Part shown: positions 11,279 through 19,280 of the stretch, in pieces
Layout: the number at the start of each line of letters is the position of its first letter
Position numbering within the stretch: position 1 is the first letter of the stretch
From: Massilia sp. Bi118
GTDB taxonomy: Bacteria; Pseudomonadota; Gammaproteobacteria; Burkholderiales; Burkholderiaceae_D
Assembly (NCBI RefSeq): GCF_918697865.1
Contig: NZ_CAKKMV010000009.1
Location: 217,160 to 281,159, forward strand
Length of the DNA: 64,000 nucleotides
Direction: 5' to 3'
Made by a program: the position numbers and the translations under genes
The notes under the pieces: generated by a model
What the model was told of the DNA's origin: nothing
Seen by the model: only the letters and a program-made list of their open reading frames with translations
Database searches by the model: none

Positions 11279-11791
11279 TCAAGGCTTGTTGCCGGTCGCC
11301 CTGTGCGCCTGGTTGTTGCCACCCTCCAGCGTGTTACTGCATTGCAGGAGGTTGCCGGAGGCGGTCTGGATCGTGAAGGCGGCAATGTCGACGCCCGCAC
11401 CGGGCTCGCCGCGGTCGAGGAGGTTGAACCAGATCTCGGCGGGCTGGCCGTTCAGCGTGCCGGTGCCGGTGCCATAGTAAGTGTTGAAAGGCGCGTTCGG
11501 CGTGCTGGCATCGGGACCGGTGCAAAAGCCGCGGGTGAGATTGGTCAGGTGAAAGTGATCGCCGGTGTTAAAGTTCACTTCCAGGTTGTTGGGGCCGGAA
11601 ATCGGCTGGCCTTCGCGCGCGCAGTGCAGCTCGTAGCCGAAGGTGTAGCGGTAGGCCGGCCCGGTACAGATGATGGAACCGCCGCCGGTCATGCGACCGG
11701 CGTCGCCATAGGTACAGCAGGGGGCGGCCGCGACGGCCGAGATGGCGGCGCAGGACAGGAACAGGGCTGTCAGGATATGCGTGTGCTTCAT
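11279..11791 (-). CDS. Secreted post-COAP-1-like domain protein
   Basis: A 170-residue exported protein with a signal peptide (ILTALFLSCAAISAVAA). The mature part has the features CTYGDAGRMTGGGSI, YELHC, PNNLEVNF, GTGTGTLNG and DRGEPGAGVDIA, which resemble the post-COAP-1 type beta-domain found on secreted proteins. That assignment is from memory of the motif pattern and should be treated as tentative. The mature region has several Cys residues, so disulfides are likely. Translation starts at 11791, preceded by GGAG on the coding strand. No function is known. Confidence 0.65.
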   Translation of the reverse strand: MKHTHILTALFLSCAAISAVAAAPCCTYGDAGRMTGGGSIICTGPAYRYTFGYELHCAREGQPISGPNNLEVNFNTGDHFHLTNLTRGFCTGPDASTPNAPFNTYYGTGTGTLNGQPAEIWFNLLDRGEPGAGVDIAAFTIQTASGNLLQCSNTLEGGNNQAHRATGNKP

Positions 11792-12312
11792 GAGAATGAT
11801 CTCCAATAGGCAGGACAAGCTTGGGCAAGATCGCTGCCGCAAGGCAACGAGGAATGACGTTTTTACATGTTATAAAAAAACATCATAGGCAGCTGTCTGG
11901 CTTGCCAGATGGCGAAGCGACAAGATCTCGGTAGGCGTTGAGAGAAGTCAGTCGGTATGCATTTGCAACGCTAATAAACATTCCGCGTTGCATTCAGTTA
12001 CAAAATGCCGACGTTTCACCTACCGGTCGAAAGCGCCGATATCGAACCAGTTTGGTTTGGCTTTTCGACGCTTGGGTTGGCTGTTCAATTTTTGATTTCC
12101 AGTCAAAAATGTGATCCAAACAGCATGTCTTTGACGTGATATTGGTTTTGCGTATGGCTGTTATCACGCGTCTTTTTCACGTATTCGGTCGCTAAATACA
12201 CCTTATTTCTCAGTTCAAGAAGAAATTTTTCTTATCAATTCCTTCATTCTGTCTATATCGCGCAACGCTTAGCCCGGCGCTTACAAACTGAAAGAAATTT
12301 TTTTCCGGACGG
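11792..12312. other. AT-rich intergenic region
   Basis: About 520 bp, notably richer in A+T than its surroundings, between the divergent secreted-protein gene and the MFS gene. No supportable gene or recognisable RNA is seen, only minor dyads such as TCTGGC/GCCAGA near 11897. The promoter of the MFS gene presumably lies here. Confidence 0.6.
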
Positions 12313-12396
12313 CAAAGCAAAACTACGGCGATACGCGTAGAATTCGATTCCATCAGTTTCCGCACGCCAACTACTTATGGTTGGCGTTTTGCTTTG
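12313..12396 (+). promoter_or_regulatory. Structured leader (three-stem element) before MFS gene
   Basis: CAAAGCAAAAC (12313-12323) is an exact 11-bp complement of GTTTTGCTTTG (12386-12396). Inside are the stem CTACG/CGTAG (12323-12327/12336-12340) and the 8-bp stem ACGCCAAC/GTTGGCGT (12364-12371/12380-12387), the latter followed by TTTTGCTTT. The outer stem and the last stem share two bases and the T-run, so closing stem and terminator-like hairpin partly compete. This resembles a riboswitch or attenuator layout. It matches no class I can name. Confidence 0.55.
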
Positions 12397-12420
12397 AACC
12401 CCAAGAACACAACACTGCAA

Positions 12421-13596
12421 ATGCCAACTCCTTCTCGCACCAACAGCACTGCCCGCACCATTGCACGCACCCTGTCGTTCGCACAGGCACAGCAATATGC
12501 ACTGCCTATCCTGTTCACCGTGTTCGGCGTGATCATGGGTTCGTGGGCCGGCCGTATTCCGGCGATGGCCGCGCGCGTGCACGTGTCGCACTCGGCGCTG
12601 TCGATGGTGCTGCTGATGGGCGGCCTGGGTGCCGTCCTGTCCTACCCGATCTCCTCGCGCATGATGGCCTCGCTGGGCGCGCGCAAGACCCTGCTGTTTT
12701 CGGGCATGGCCCTGCTGTGCGTGCTGATCGCCATCGGCGCGGCCCCGACCGTGCCGCTGCTGATGATGGCTGTGCTGAGCCTGGGCATCACTGCCAGCAC
12801 CTTCGACGTCGCCATCAACTCGGCCGCGACCGCCCGTGAAAAGGCGACCGGCAAGTCGGAACTGTCGAAACTGCACGGCCTCGGTTGCGCCGGCGGCCTG
12901 GTGGGGGCGACCCTGGGCAGCCTGATGGCCAGCCTGCACATCATGCCGGTCACCCATTTCCTGATGCTGGCCGGTCCGCTGGCCTTCGTCCTGTACTACG
13001 CCTACACCATGCTGGACGCCGACGACGCCCCGGCAGCCGTCGAAAAGAAGAAGTTCTCGCTGCCGCGCGGCCAGCTGCTGGTGCTGGGCACCCTGGGCTT
13101 TCTGGGCTCGATGGCCGAAGGCAGCATCGCCGACTGGAGCGGCGTGTTCCTGAAAGAGCACTTCGGCGCGTCGGACGGCCTGGCGCCGCTGGCCCTGTCC
13201 TGTTTCTCGGTCATGATGCTGCTGTCGCGCCTGGTCGGCGACAAGCTGAAGGCACGCTACGGCGCGCGTCCCCTGGTCACCAGCGGCTCGATGCTGGGCG
13301 CCGCCGGCCTGTTCTTCGCCGTGCTGTCGCCGGACGCCTACTTCGCCCTGTTCGGCTTCGCTGTCGCCGGCCTCGGCCTGTCGCTGGTGTTCCCCTTCGT
13401 GTTCAGCGCCGCCGGCGGCCAGGGCCCGGCAGCACTGGCCGGCGTGGCCAGCATGGCCTACAGCGGCAGCCTGATGGGCCCGCCGGTAATCGGCGCCATC
13501 GCCCAGGGCTGCGGCATGCAGATCGCCATCGCCTACGTCGGCGGCCTGGCAGCGCTGATCGCCTTCGTGGCAAGCCGCGCACGCATGCTGAAGTAA
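12421..13596 (+). CDS. MFS transporter (YbjJ-like)
   Basis: A 391-residue major facilitator with about 12 hydrophobic helices. The GSWAGRIPAMAARVHVS segment in the first helix-loop and EGSIADWSGVFLKEHFG in the second half are typical of the YbjJ-type subfamily, whose substrates are largely unknown. A TTG at 12394 extends the frame, but it lies inside the leader's outer stem; the ATG at 12421 is preferred, although its Shine-Dalgarno sequence is weak. It stands alone, with a strong terminator just downstream. Confidence 0.88.
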   Translation: MPTPSRTNSTARTIARTLSFAQAQQYALPILFTVFGVIMGSWAGRIPAMAARVHVSHSALSMVLLMGGLGAVLSYPISSRMMASLGARKTLLFSGMALLCVLIAIGAAPTVPLLMMAVLSLGITASTFDVAINSAATAREKATGKSELSKLHGLGCAGGLVGATLGSLMASLHIMPVTHFLMLAGPLAFVLYYAYTMLDADDAPAAVEKKKFSLPRGQLLVLGTLGFLGSMAEGSIADWSGVFLKEHFGASDGLAPLALSCFSVMMLLSRLVGDKLKARYGARPLVTSGSMLGAAGLFFAVLSPDAYFALFGFAVAGLGLSLVFPFVFSAAGGQGPAALAGVASMAYSGSLMGPPVIGAIAQGCGMQIAIAYVGGLAALIAFVASRARMLK

Positions 13597-13613
13597 TTCC
13601 CGGTTTGCCTTTG

Positions 13614-14492
13614 TCAGGGCGGTTGCCGCGAGGCGCCGCCCTTTTTTTCGTCCCGTATCCACAGGCTGGGCGATATCCCGAGGTGTTCGGTAAAGGCGCG
13701 CGTGAACGCCGCCGCGCTGGTATAGCCGACCTGGCCGCTGACAGCCTTGACCGACAAGCCTTTGCGCAACAGTTTACAAGCCAGTGCGACGCGCCAGTGC
13801 GCCAGGTACTCGACCGGCGGTATCCCCATCACGCGCCTGAAATGTTCGCTGAAACTGGCGCGCGACATGCCGGCCAGCGCGGCGAGCGATGGCAATTGCC
13901 AGGATTCCTGAGGCCGTGCATGCATGGCCGCCAGCACTGCCGCCAGTTTCGGATCCGCCAGGCCGGCCAGCAAGCCGCTGTTCAGGCGCCCGGCCTCGAA
14001 TTCATGGCGGAGCACCTGTGTCATCAGAACGTCGCACAGGCGGTCCAGGATCAACTGGTGGCCTTGTCCCGACTGGGCCGCTTCGGTAAACAGCAGTTCC
14101 AGCGTATGCCGCATCGGCTGCATGTCGCTGAGCGGAATCCGGATGCAGTCCGGCAGTGCCCCCGCCAGCGGATTGGCACCACCTTTGTCGAAGGTGATCG
14201 TGGCGCACAGCAGGCTGGCCCTTGCCCCGGGAGGCACTTCCAGCATGTGCCGCATGCCCCTCGGATAAAAAACCATGCTCGGCTCATCGATACGGATGGC
14301 CTCTTGTTCGTCGTGAACGAACACCACGGGCCCTTTGCGGACCAGATGCAAATGGCCAGTCTGCCTGTCTTCCACGAATTCGTTCGTTTCGCAAAAGTCG
14401 CCGTTGAAGAACACGCGTGCATTGAACGTATATCGGCCTAGCAAGCTTGAAAGTTTGTCCACGAAATAGGCCATCCATCGACAAATCGTCAT
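13614..14492 (-). CDS. AraC-family regulator (cupin + HTH)
   Basis: About 292 residues. The N-terminal cupin-type sensor begins FVDKLSSLLGRYTFNARVFFNG and has the arm FYPRGMRHMLEVPPGAR. The C-terminal AraC helix-turn-helix pair spans about 195-290 (LAALAGMSRASFSEHFRRVMG; VSGQVGYTSAAAFTRAF). The frame is open to 14600, but that would overlap the divergent chemoreceptor region; ATGs at 14492 or 14474 fit better, with neither well supported by a Shine-Dalgarno sequence. The target is unknown. It faces the MFS gene across a shared terminator. Confidence 0.85.
   Translation of the reverse strand: MTICRWMAYFVDKLSSLLGRYTFNARVFFNGDFCETNEFVEDRQTGHLHLVRKGPVVFVHDEQEAIRIDEPSMVFYPRGMRHMLEVPPGARASLLCATITFDKGGANPLAGALPDCIRIPLSDMQPMRHTLELLFTEAAQSGQGHQLILDRLCDVLMTQVLRHEFEAGRLNSGLLAGLADPKLAAVLAAMHARPQESWQLPSLAALAGMSRASFSEHFRRVMGIPPVEYLAHWRVALACKLLRKGLSVKAVSGQVGYTSAAAFTRAFTEHLGISPSLWIRDEKKGGASRQPP
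13617..13648 (+). terminator. Intrinsic terminator of MFS gene
   Basis: GGGCGG (13617-13622) pairs with CCGCCC (13636-13641) and is followed by seven Ts. It overlaps the 3' end of the convergent AraC-family gene. Confidence 0.85.
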
Positions 14493-14657
14493 CAAATCTG
14501 GACGATCTGCATTGTTTCCACAAGGAAAAACTGCGCAATTTGGTAGAGAATACCGCCTCTCAGCCGTATTGATGCCTTGGGAATCATACCTGCTGCGCAT
14601 GAGCGACGTCGCCCGCTCTTCCTATCTTCGCGACGCATTATTCGGAACAAGCAAGCA

Positions 14658-16304
14658 ATGAGACATCTTAGTATCAGACACGTCATCACGTCCGCTGTCG
14701 CCCTGCTCATCGTCATGATGCTCGCAGTCGGCGGACTGGGTTATTATTCAACGCAGCAAGCCGTTGCCGTACTTGAAGAAAGTGTCCTGCACGACGCACG
14801 CCAGTTGGACATGATCACCAAGCTCATGCTGCGTATGGAAACCAACCGTAGCCAGCTGCTGCAGGCGCTCCAGCATAATCCGACCACCGACTACGCAAAG
14901 ATGCACGACCATCCGCTGTCCGTGCATTTCAAGGCGATCGTCGAAAACACCCAGGCGCTCGAACAGGCCCGCGACAACTTCAACGCCTCGCTGCATACCG
15001 CTGAAGTGAAAGAACTGGTGCGTCAGTGGTACGAACAAAGCAGCGACCTCGCGATCAAGCAGGTGAGCGCCGCCGCCAGGGCCATCGAAGCCGAGCAGTG
15101 GGACGAGGCCGAGCGGATCCTGATCAAGGAAGTCAACCCGACCTACAAGAAAGCCCAGCCTGCCTACGATGCGCTGCAGGGCTTCCTGAACAAGCGCAGC
15201 GTCGCCAATACCGAACTGGCCCATGCGGAAGCGCGGTCGCGCGCCATCATGATGGCTTGCGCCATGCTGGCCGGTTGCCTTGCCGGCATCGCCGCCGCCG
15301 TGTTCCTCCGCCGCAGCATCGGCAGGCCGCTGCAGGAAGCTGTCGCCATTGCCCGCCGGGTGGCCCAGGGCGACCTGAGCACCGAGATCCGCTCGACCTC
15401 GGAGAATGAATTCGGCCAGCTGCTGAGGGCGCTGCGCGACATGAACCTGGGCCTGGCGAAGATCGTCGGCGAAGTACGCGCCGGCACCGATACCATTGCC
15501 GAGGCCTCGACCCAGATCACGGCCGGCAACATGGACCTGTCCTCCCGTACCGAGCAGCAGGCCAGCACGCTCGAGGAAACCGCGGCGTCGGTCGAAGAGC
15601 TGAGCTCCACCGTCAAGCAGAACGCGGAGAATGCGCAGCAAGCCAACGTGCTGGCAGCGACCGCCTCGGAAGTGGCGGTCAAGGGCGGCAGGGCGGTCGC
15701 CGAAGTGGTCCAGACCATGGGCGCGATCGACGCCTCGGCGCGCAAGATCGTCGACATTATTGCCGTGATCGACGGTATCGCCTTCCAGACCAATATCCTT
15801 GCCTTGAACGCGGCCGTGGAAGCGGCGCGCGCCGGCGAGCAGGGCCGCGGCTTTGCCGTGGTGGCCGGCGAAGTCCGTTCGCTGGCACAGCGCTCGGCGG
15901 CGGCGGCCAAGGAGATCAAGGAACTGATCACCGACTCGGTCCAGAAGGTCGACAGCGGCAGCCAGCTGGTCGACCAGGCCGGCGCTACCATGCACGAGGT
16001 GGTAGACAGCATCCGCCGCGTCGCCGGCATCATGAGCGAGATCACGGCGGCCAGCCAGGAGCAGAAACTCGGTATCGAGCAGATCCATGACGCGATCAGC
16101 CAGATGGACCAGGTGACGCAGCACAACGCGGCCATGGTGGAGGAGGCGGCCGGGGCCGCCCAGTCGCTGCAGGACCGCGCCACCGGTCTGGCTGAACTGG
16201 TCAGCGTGTTCCGCCTGGGCAGCGACAAGGCGCTCCGGCAAGCCGCCAGACCAGCTGCCGGCTCCATGGCGCCACGACTGACAGGAGAGTGGAAGTCGGC
16301 CTGA
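14658..16304 (+). CDS. Methyl-accepting chemotaxis protein
   Basis: A 548-residue transmembrane chemoreceptor. TM1 is near residues 10-32 ([21 protein letters not shown]), followed by a periplasmic four-helix-bundle ligand domain (~33-190). TM2 follows ([18 protein letters not shown]), then HAMP ([18 protein letters not shown]) and a signalling coiled coil. The CheA/CheW-contact hairpin is [21 protein letters not shown]. Tar/Tsr-like Glu/Gln-rich methylation helices are present ([21 protein letters not shown]). An upstream TTG at 14577 is in frame, but the ATG at 14658 starts right before TM1. There are no che genes nearby, so it is an orphan receptor with unknown ligand. Confidence 0.93.
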   Translation: MRHLSIRHVITSAVALLIVMMLAVGGLGYYSTQQAVAVLEESVLHDARQLDMITKLMLRMETNRSQLLQALQHNPTTDYAKMHDHPLSVHFKAIVENTQALEQARDNFNASLHTAEVKELVRQWYEQSSDLAIKQVSAAARAIEAEQWDEAERILIKEVNPTYKKAQPAYDALQGFLNKRSVANTELAHAEARSRAIMMACAMLAGCLAGIAAAVFLRRSIGRPLQEAVAIARRVAQGDLSTEIRSTSENEFGQLLRALRDMNLGLAKIVGEVRAGTDTIAEASTQITAGNMDLSSRTEQQASTLEETAASVEELSSTVKQNAENAQQANVLAATASEVAVKGGRAVAEVVQTMGAIDASARKIVDIIAVIDGIAFQTNILALNAAVEAARAGEQGRGFAVVAGEVRSLAQRSAAAAKEIKELITDSVQKVDSGSQLVDQAGATMHEVVDSIRRVAGIMSEITAASQEQKLGIEQIHDAISQMDQVTQHNAAMVEEAAGAAQSLQDRATGLAELVSVFRLGSDKALRQAARPAAGSMAPRLTGEWKSA

Positions 16305-16377
16305 GCCGGCTTTGCCCTCACGGCGCAGTTTGCGCCGCCCCAAATCCCTGCGCCGCGGCACGAACCTCGGCCGTCCT

Positions 16378-16422
16378 GAAAACTCCAAACGCTGTCTCTA
16401 CCTTTACAGCGCTGGAGTTTTC
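16378..16422 (+). promoter_or_regulatory. Long hairpin abutting the DUF4254 start codon
   Basis: GAAAACTCCA (16378-16387) is an exact 10-bp complement of TGGAGTTTTC (16413-16422). Within it CGCTGT (16390-16395) pairs with ACAGCG (16406-16411), leaving only an AA/C bulge and a 10-nt loop. The right arm contains the GGAG ribosome binding site and ends at the base before the ATG. It could be a translational switch or, because of its terminal TTTT, a terminator for the chemoreceptor gene. Confidence 0.6.
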
Positions 16423-17019
16423 ATGCACAGCAAAATCGACGCGGCGGCGGTCGTGGCCTTCCACGACCGGGCAGTGCGCAATCCGGACTGGCCGATCTTT
16501 GACGAACCACAGTCCGGCGCCTGGACCTGGATCGCCGCCAACCATCGCTACAACGGGCTGCTGTGGCGCGAGGAAGACCGCGCGCGCCGGCTCGACGTGC
16601 CGCCGACGGAGATCGCGGCCAGCAAGCGCCTGATCGACCGCTACAACCAGAAGCGCAACGACGCCGTCGAAGCCCTCGACGAGCGCCTGCTGGGCGAACT
16701 CGGCCGCGTGAGCCCCGAACCCGGCGCGCGCCTGTCGAGCGAAACCGCAGGCGCGATGATCGACCGCCTGTCGATCCTGGCACTGAAGATCCACCACATG
16801 CGCGTCCAGGCCCAGCGCCACGAAGCGGGCGCCGACCACATGCACGCCTGCGCCTGCAAGCTCGAGCGCCTCGTGGCCCAGCGGCAGGACCTGACGTCCT
16901 GCCTCGACAATCTGCTGCTCGAAGCACGGGCGGGGCGCGCCTTCTTCAAGGTCTACCGCCAGTTCAAGATGTACAACGATCCGAGCCTGAATCCCTACCT
17001 GTACGGGCAGGCACCATGA
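16423..17019 (+). CDS. DUF4254 domain-containing protein
   Basis: A 198-residue soluble, mostly helical protein. PDWPIFDEPQSGAWTWIAANHRYNGLLWREEDRARR and the central DRLSILALKIHHMR match the DUF4254 family, whose members sit next to glycosyltransferases in surface-polysaccharide loci. No catalytic motif is evident. GGAG at 16414-16417 sets the ATG at 16423, and this signal is buried in a hairpin. The stop overlaps the start of the glycosyltransferase gene (ATGA at 17016-17019), so the two are co-translated and probably act together in glycan assembly. Confidence 0.82.
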   Translation: MHSKIDAAAVVAFHDRAVRNPDWPIFDEPQSGAWTWIAANHRYNGLLWREEDRARRLDVPPTEIAASKRLIDRYNQKRNDAVEALDERLLGELGRVSPEPGARLSSETAGAMIDRLSILALKIHHMRVQAQRHEAGADHMHACACKLERLVAQRQDLTSCLDNLLLEARAGRAFFKVYRQFKMYNDPSLNPYLYGQAP

Positions 17020-17849
17020 GCGAAGCCACGCATGCACCCTCGCATCAGCAGATCGACGTGCTGGTGCCCACCTGTAACCGGCCGGCGGCGCTGGCGGTAA
17101 CGCTGTCGGCGCTGGGCTTCCAGACCTGGCCATCGCTGCGCATCGTCATCGCCGACCAGTCCGGCGGAGAAGGCGCCTACGCGCGCGGCGAGGTGCAGGC
17201 CGTGCTGCGTTACCTGCGCGCCACCGGGCGGCAGGTCGAGACCTGGCGCAACCTGCCGCGCCGCGGCATGGCCCAGCAGCGCGCCTTCCTGCTCGAACAG
17301 GTGCAGGCCCACTATTGCCTGTTCGTCGACGACGACGTCATCCTCGAGCCCGACCTGGTCAGGCGCCTGCATGCGGTGATCGAGGCCGAAGGCTGCGGCT
17401 TCGTCGGCAGCGCACTGCACGGCCTCAGTCATCTTGGGCAGGAGCGGCCGGCCCAGGAAAGCATCGAGTTCTGGGAAGGGCCGGTGACGCCCGAAACCGT
17501 GCGCCCCGGCGCGAGTTCCTGGGCGCGGCACCACCTGCACAGCGCCGCCAACCTGTTCCATCTGCAGTCGCGGCTCGGCGTCGGCGTGGACGCCACCCGC
17601 ACATATAAAGTTGCCTGGGTCGGCGGCTGCGTGCTGTTCGACACCGCCTGCCTGCGCGCCGCCGGCGGCTACGATTTCTGGCGCGAGCTGCCGGAACAGC
17701 ATTGCGGCGAGGACGTGCTGGCCCAGCAGCGCGTGATGGCCCGCTACGGCGGCTGCGCCATCCTGCCTTCGGGCGCCTACCACATGGAGCTGCCGACTAC
17801 CGTCACCGCGCGCTCTGTCGATGCGCCCTATGTCCTGCCCATCAAGTGA
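17016..17849 (+). CDS. Glycosyltransferase family 2 protein
   Basis: A 277-residue GT-A fold enzyme without membrane helices. IDVLVPTCNRPAALAVTL near the N-terminus and the metal-binding LFVDDDVILEPDLV at about residue 105 mark GT2; WVGGCVLFDTACLRAAGGYD and CGEDVLAQQRV form the acceptor/catalytic part. It transfers a sugar from a nucleotide donor, identity unknown. It overlaps the DUF4254 gene by 4 bp and is followed 80 bp later by the TnpB gene. No other polysaccharide genes are nearby, so this is a two-gene unit. Confidence 0.87.
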   Translation: MSEATHAPSHQQIDVLVPTCNRPAALAVTLSALGFQTWPSLRIVIADQSGGEGAYARGEVQAVLRYLRATGRQVETWRNLPRRGMAQQRAFLLEQVQAHYCLFVDDDVILEPDLVRRLHAVIEAEGCGFVGSALHGLSHLGQERPAQESIEFWEGPVTPETVRPGASSWARHHLHSAANLFHLQSRLGVGVDATRTYKVAWVGGCVLFDTACLRAAGGYDFWRELPEQHCGEDVLAQQRVMARYGGCAILPSGAYHMELPTTVTARSVDAPYVLPIK

Positions 17850-17929
17850 GGCGGTGCTCACCAATAGGGCCACATGCCGACGCTCCGCTGCCGGCTCGGC
17901 GCCGTTTGCCAGACCGTGCAGGAAAGACG

Positions 17930-19129
17930 ATGCTGACCGCCCATAAGATCGCGCTCGATCCGAACAATGTACAGGCGACCTACCTGGCGCGGACGGCAGG
18001 CACCGCCCGCTTTGCCTATAACTGGGCGCTGGCCGAGTGGCAGCGCCAGTATGCGGCGCACCAGGCCGACCCGTCGCAACCGCCCCCATCGCAGCTGTCG
18101 TTGCGGCGCCACCTCAACGCCATCAAGCGCGAAGCGTTTCCGTGGATGCTCGAGGTGACGAAGAATGCACCGCAGATGGCGATCATCCAGCTGGGTGAGG
18201 CCTTCAAAAATTTTTTCGCCCATCGCGCGCGTTATCCAAAGTTTCGCAAGAAAGGTCGTGACGACCGCTTTAGTTTGACCAACGACCAGTTCTGCGTCGA
18301 AGGCAAGCGCATTCACATCCCGAAGCTCGGGTGGGTGAAGATGCGTGAGCAATTACGTTTTTCCGGCCGCATCGTCTCGGCCACCGTCTCGCGCAGGGCC
18401 GGACGATGGCATGCCAGCATCACTGTCGACACTGCCGATCCAATTTTGCCGCAAGCCGAAACCCAAGGCGCGGTGGGCGTGGATCTCGGGGTATCGAGGC
18501 TGGCTACCCTATCGACCGGCGAAACGTGGACGGGACCGAAAGCCTTGCGCTCCCTGCTGGACCGGCTGCGCCGCCTGTCGCGCGCGCTATCTCGCAAGGT
18601 CAAAGGCTCGCGCAACCGGGCAAAGGCGAAAGCGCAGCTGGCGAAGCTGCACGCGAGGATCGGTGACATGCGCCGCGACAGCCTGCACCAGCTAAGCTCG
18701 AGCATCACGCGGCGCTTTCACACGATCGGCATCGAAGACCTGAACGTCAAGGGCATGCTGGGCAATCGCCACCTGGCGCGCGCCATCGCCGACATGGGCT
18801 TTCATGCGCTGCGCCACCAGCTCGAATATAAGGCCGCCTGGCGTGGCGCCAAGATAGTCGTTGCCGACCGGTGGTACCCGAGCAGCAAGACTTGCTCGTG
18901 CTGTGAATACCGGCTGGAGACACTACCGCTGGGCGTACGCCGGTGGCGTTGTCCGGGCTGCGGCGAAGAGCACGACCGTGACCTCAACGCGGCTGTCAAC
19001 CTGAAGAATTTGGCGGTCAGTTCGACCGCGACAGCCTGTGGAGGGGACGGCTCTGGCCCGGTGCGCGAGCATCTGGCGAAACCAGCCCCGGCGAAGCAGG
19101 AATCCAGCGGCGAAGTTAACGACCGTTAG
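17930..19129 (+). CDS. tnpB: IS200/IS605-family TnpB (RNA-guided nuclease)
   Basis: A 399-residue TnpB with all RuvC residues visible: Asp185 in VGVDLGVSRLA, Glu269 in GIEDLNVKGM and Asp351 in HDRDLNAAVN. The zinc ribbon CSCC...CPGC is intact, and the N-terminal part holds the wedge/REC-like region (TAGTARFAYNWALAEW; FFAHRARYPKFRKKG). AGGA at 17920 supports the ATG. TnpB proteins cut DNA guided by an RNA made from their own 3' end and the element's right end. No tnpA is nearby, so it is non-autonomous or standalone. Lengths of flanks (80 bp left, ~75 bp right) suggest a compact insertion between a glycosyltransferase gene and nudC. Confidence 0.92.
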   Translation: MLTAHKIALDPNNVQATYLARTAGTARFAYNWALAEWQRQYAAHQADPSQPPPSQLSLRRHLNAIKREAFPWMLEVTKNAPQMAIIQLGEAFKNFFAHRARYPKFRKKGRDDRFSLTNDQFCVEGKRIHIPKLGWVKMREQLRFSGRIVSATVSRRAGRWHASITVDTADPILPQAETQGAVGVDLGVSRLATLSTGETWTGPKALRSLLDRLRRLSRALSRKVKGSRNRAKAKAQLAKLHARIGDMRRDSLHQLSSSITRRFHTIGIEDLNVKGMLGNRHLARAIADMGFHALRHQLEYKAAWRGAKIVVADRWYPSSKTCSCCEYRLETLPLGVRRWRCPGCGEEHDRDLNAAVNLKNLAVSSTATACGGDGSGPVREHLAKPAPAKQESSGEVNDR

Positions 19130-19207
19130 CTTTGCGTAAGTCTAGAAGAACGGATGAATTCGTCGATGTAGATCGTGAAGCGTTGAAGGCTTAAAGCTCA
19201 ATAGCTT
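19130..19207 (+). other. Probable TnpB right end / guide-RNA scaffold region
   Basis: The 78 bp after the tnpB stop contain the small perfect hairpin AAGCT-CAAT-AGCTT (19194-19207). In IS200/IS605 elements the right end carries a subterminal hairpin, and the guide RNA extends from the 3' part of tnpB through it. The exact boundary cannot be fixed without an empty-site comparison. Confidence 0.4.
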
Positions 19208-19243
19208 GCGAATAGTTCTGCGCTCATCGGAACTTTGCGTGTC

Positions 19244-19279
19244 GCGGTATCATCGGGATAACTCGATAACGGATACCGC
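19244..19279 (+). promoter_or_regulatory. Hairpin/tandem GATAAC element before nudC start
   Basis: GCGGTATC (19244-19251) pairs exactly with GATACCGC (19272-19279), ending one base before the ATG at 19281. An inner ATCG/CGAT stem is contiguous on the left side. The segment also contains GATAAC twice, 8 bp apart. It may be an RNA hairpin over the ribosome binding site or a protein operator. Confidence 0.45.
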
Positions 19280-19280
19280 C

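Noticed and set aside
12253..13662. 469-codon minus-strand frame across the MFS gene
   Set aside because: Shadow of the MFS gene; repetitive His/Gln/Arg composition and no domain.
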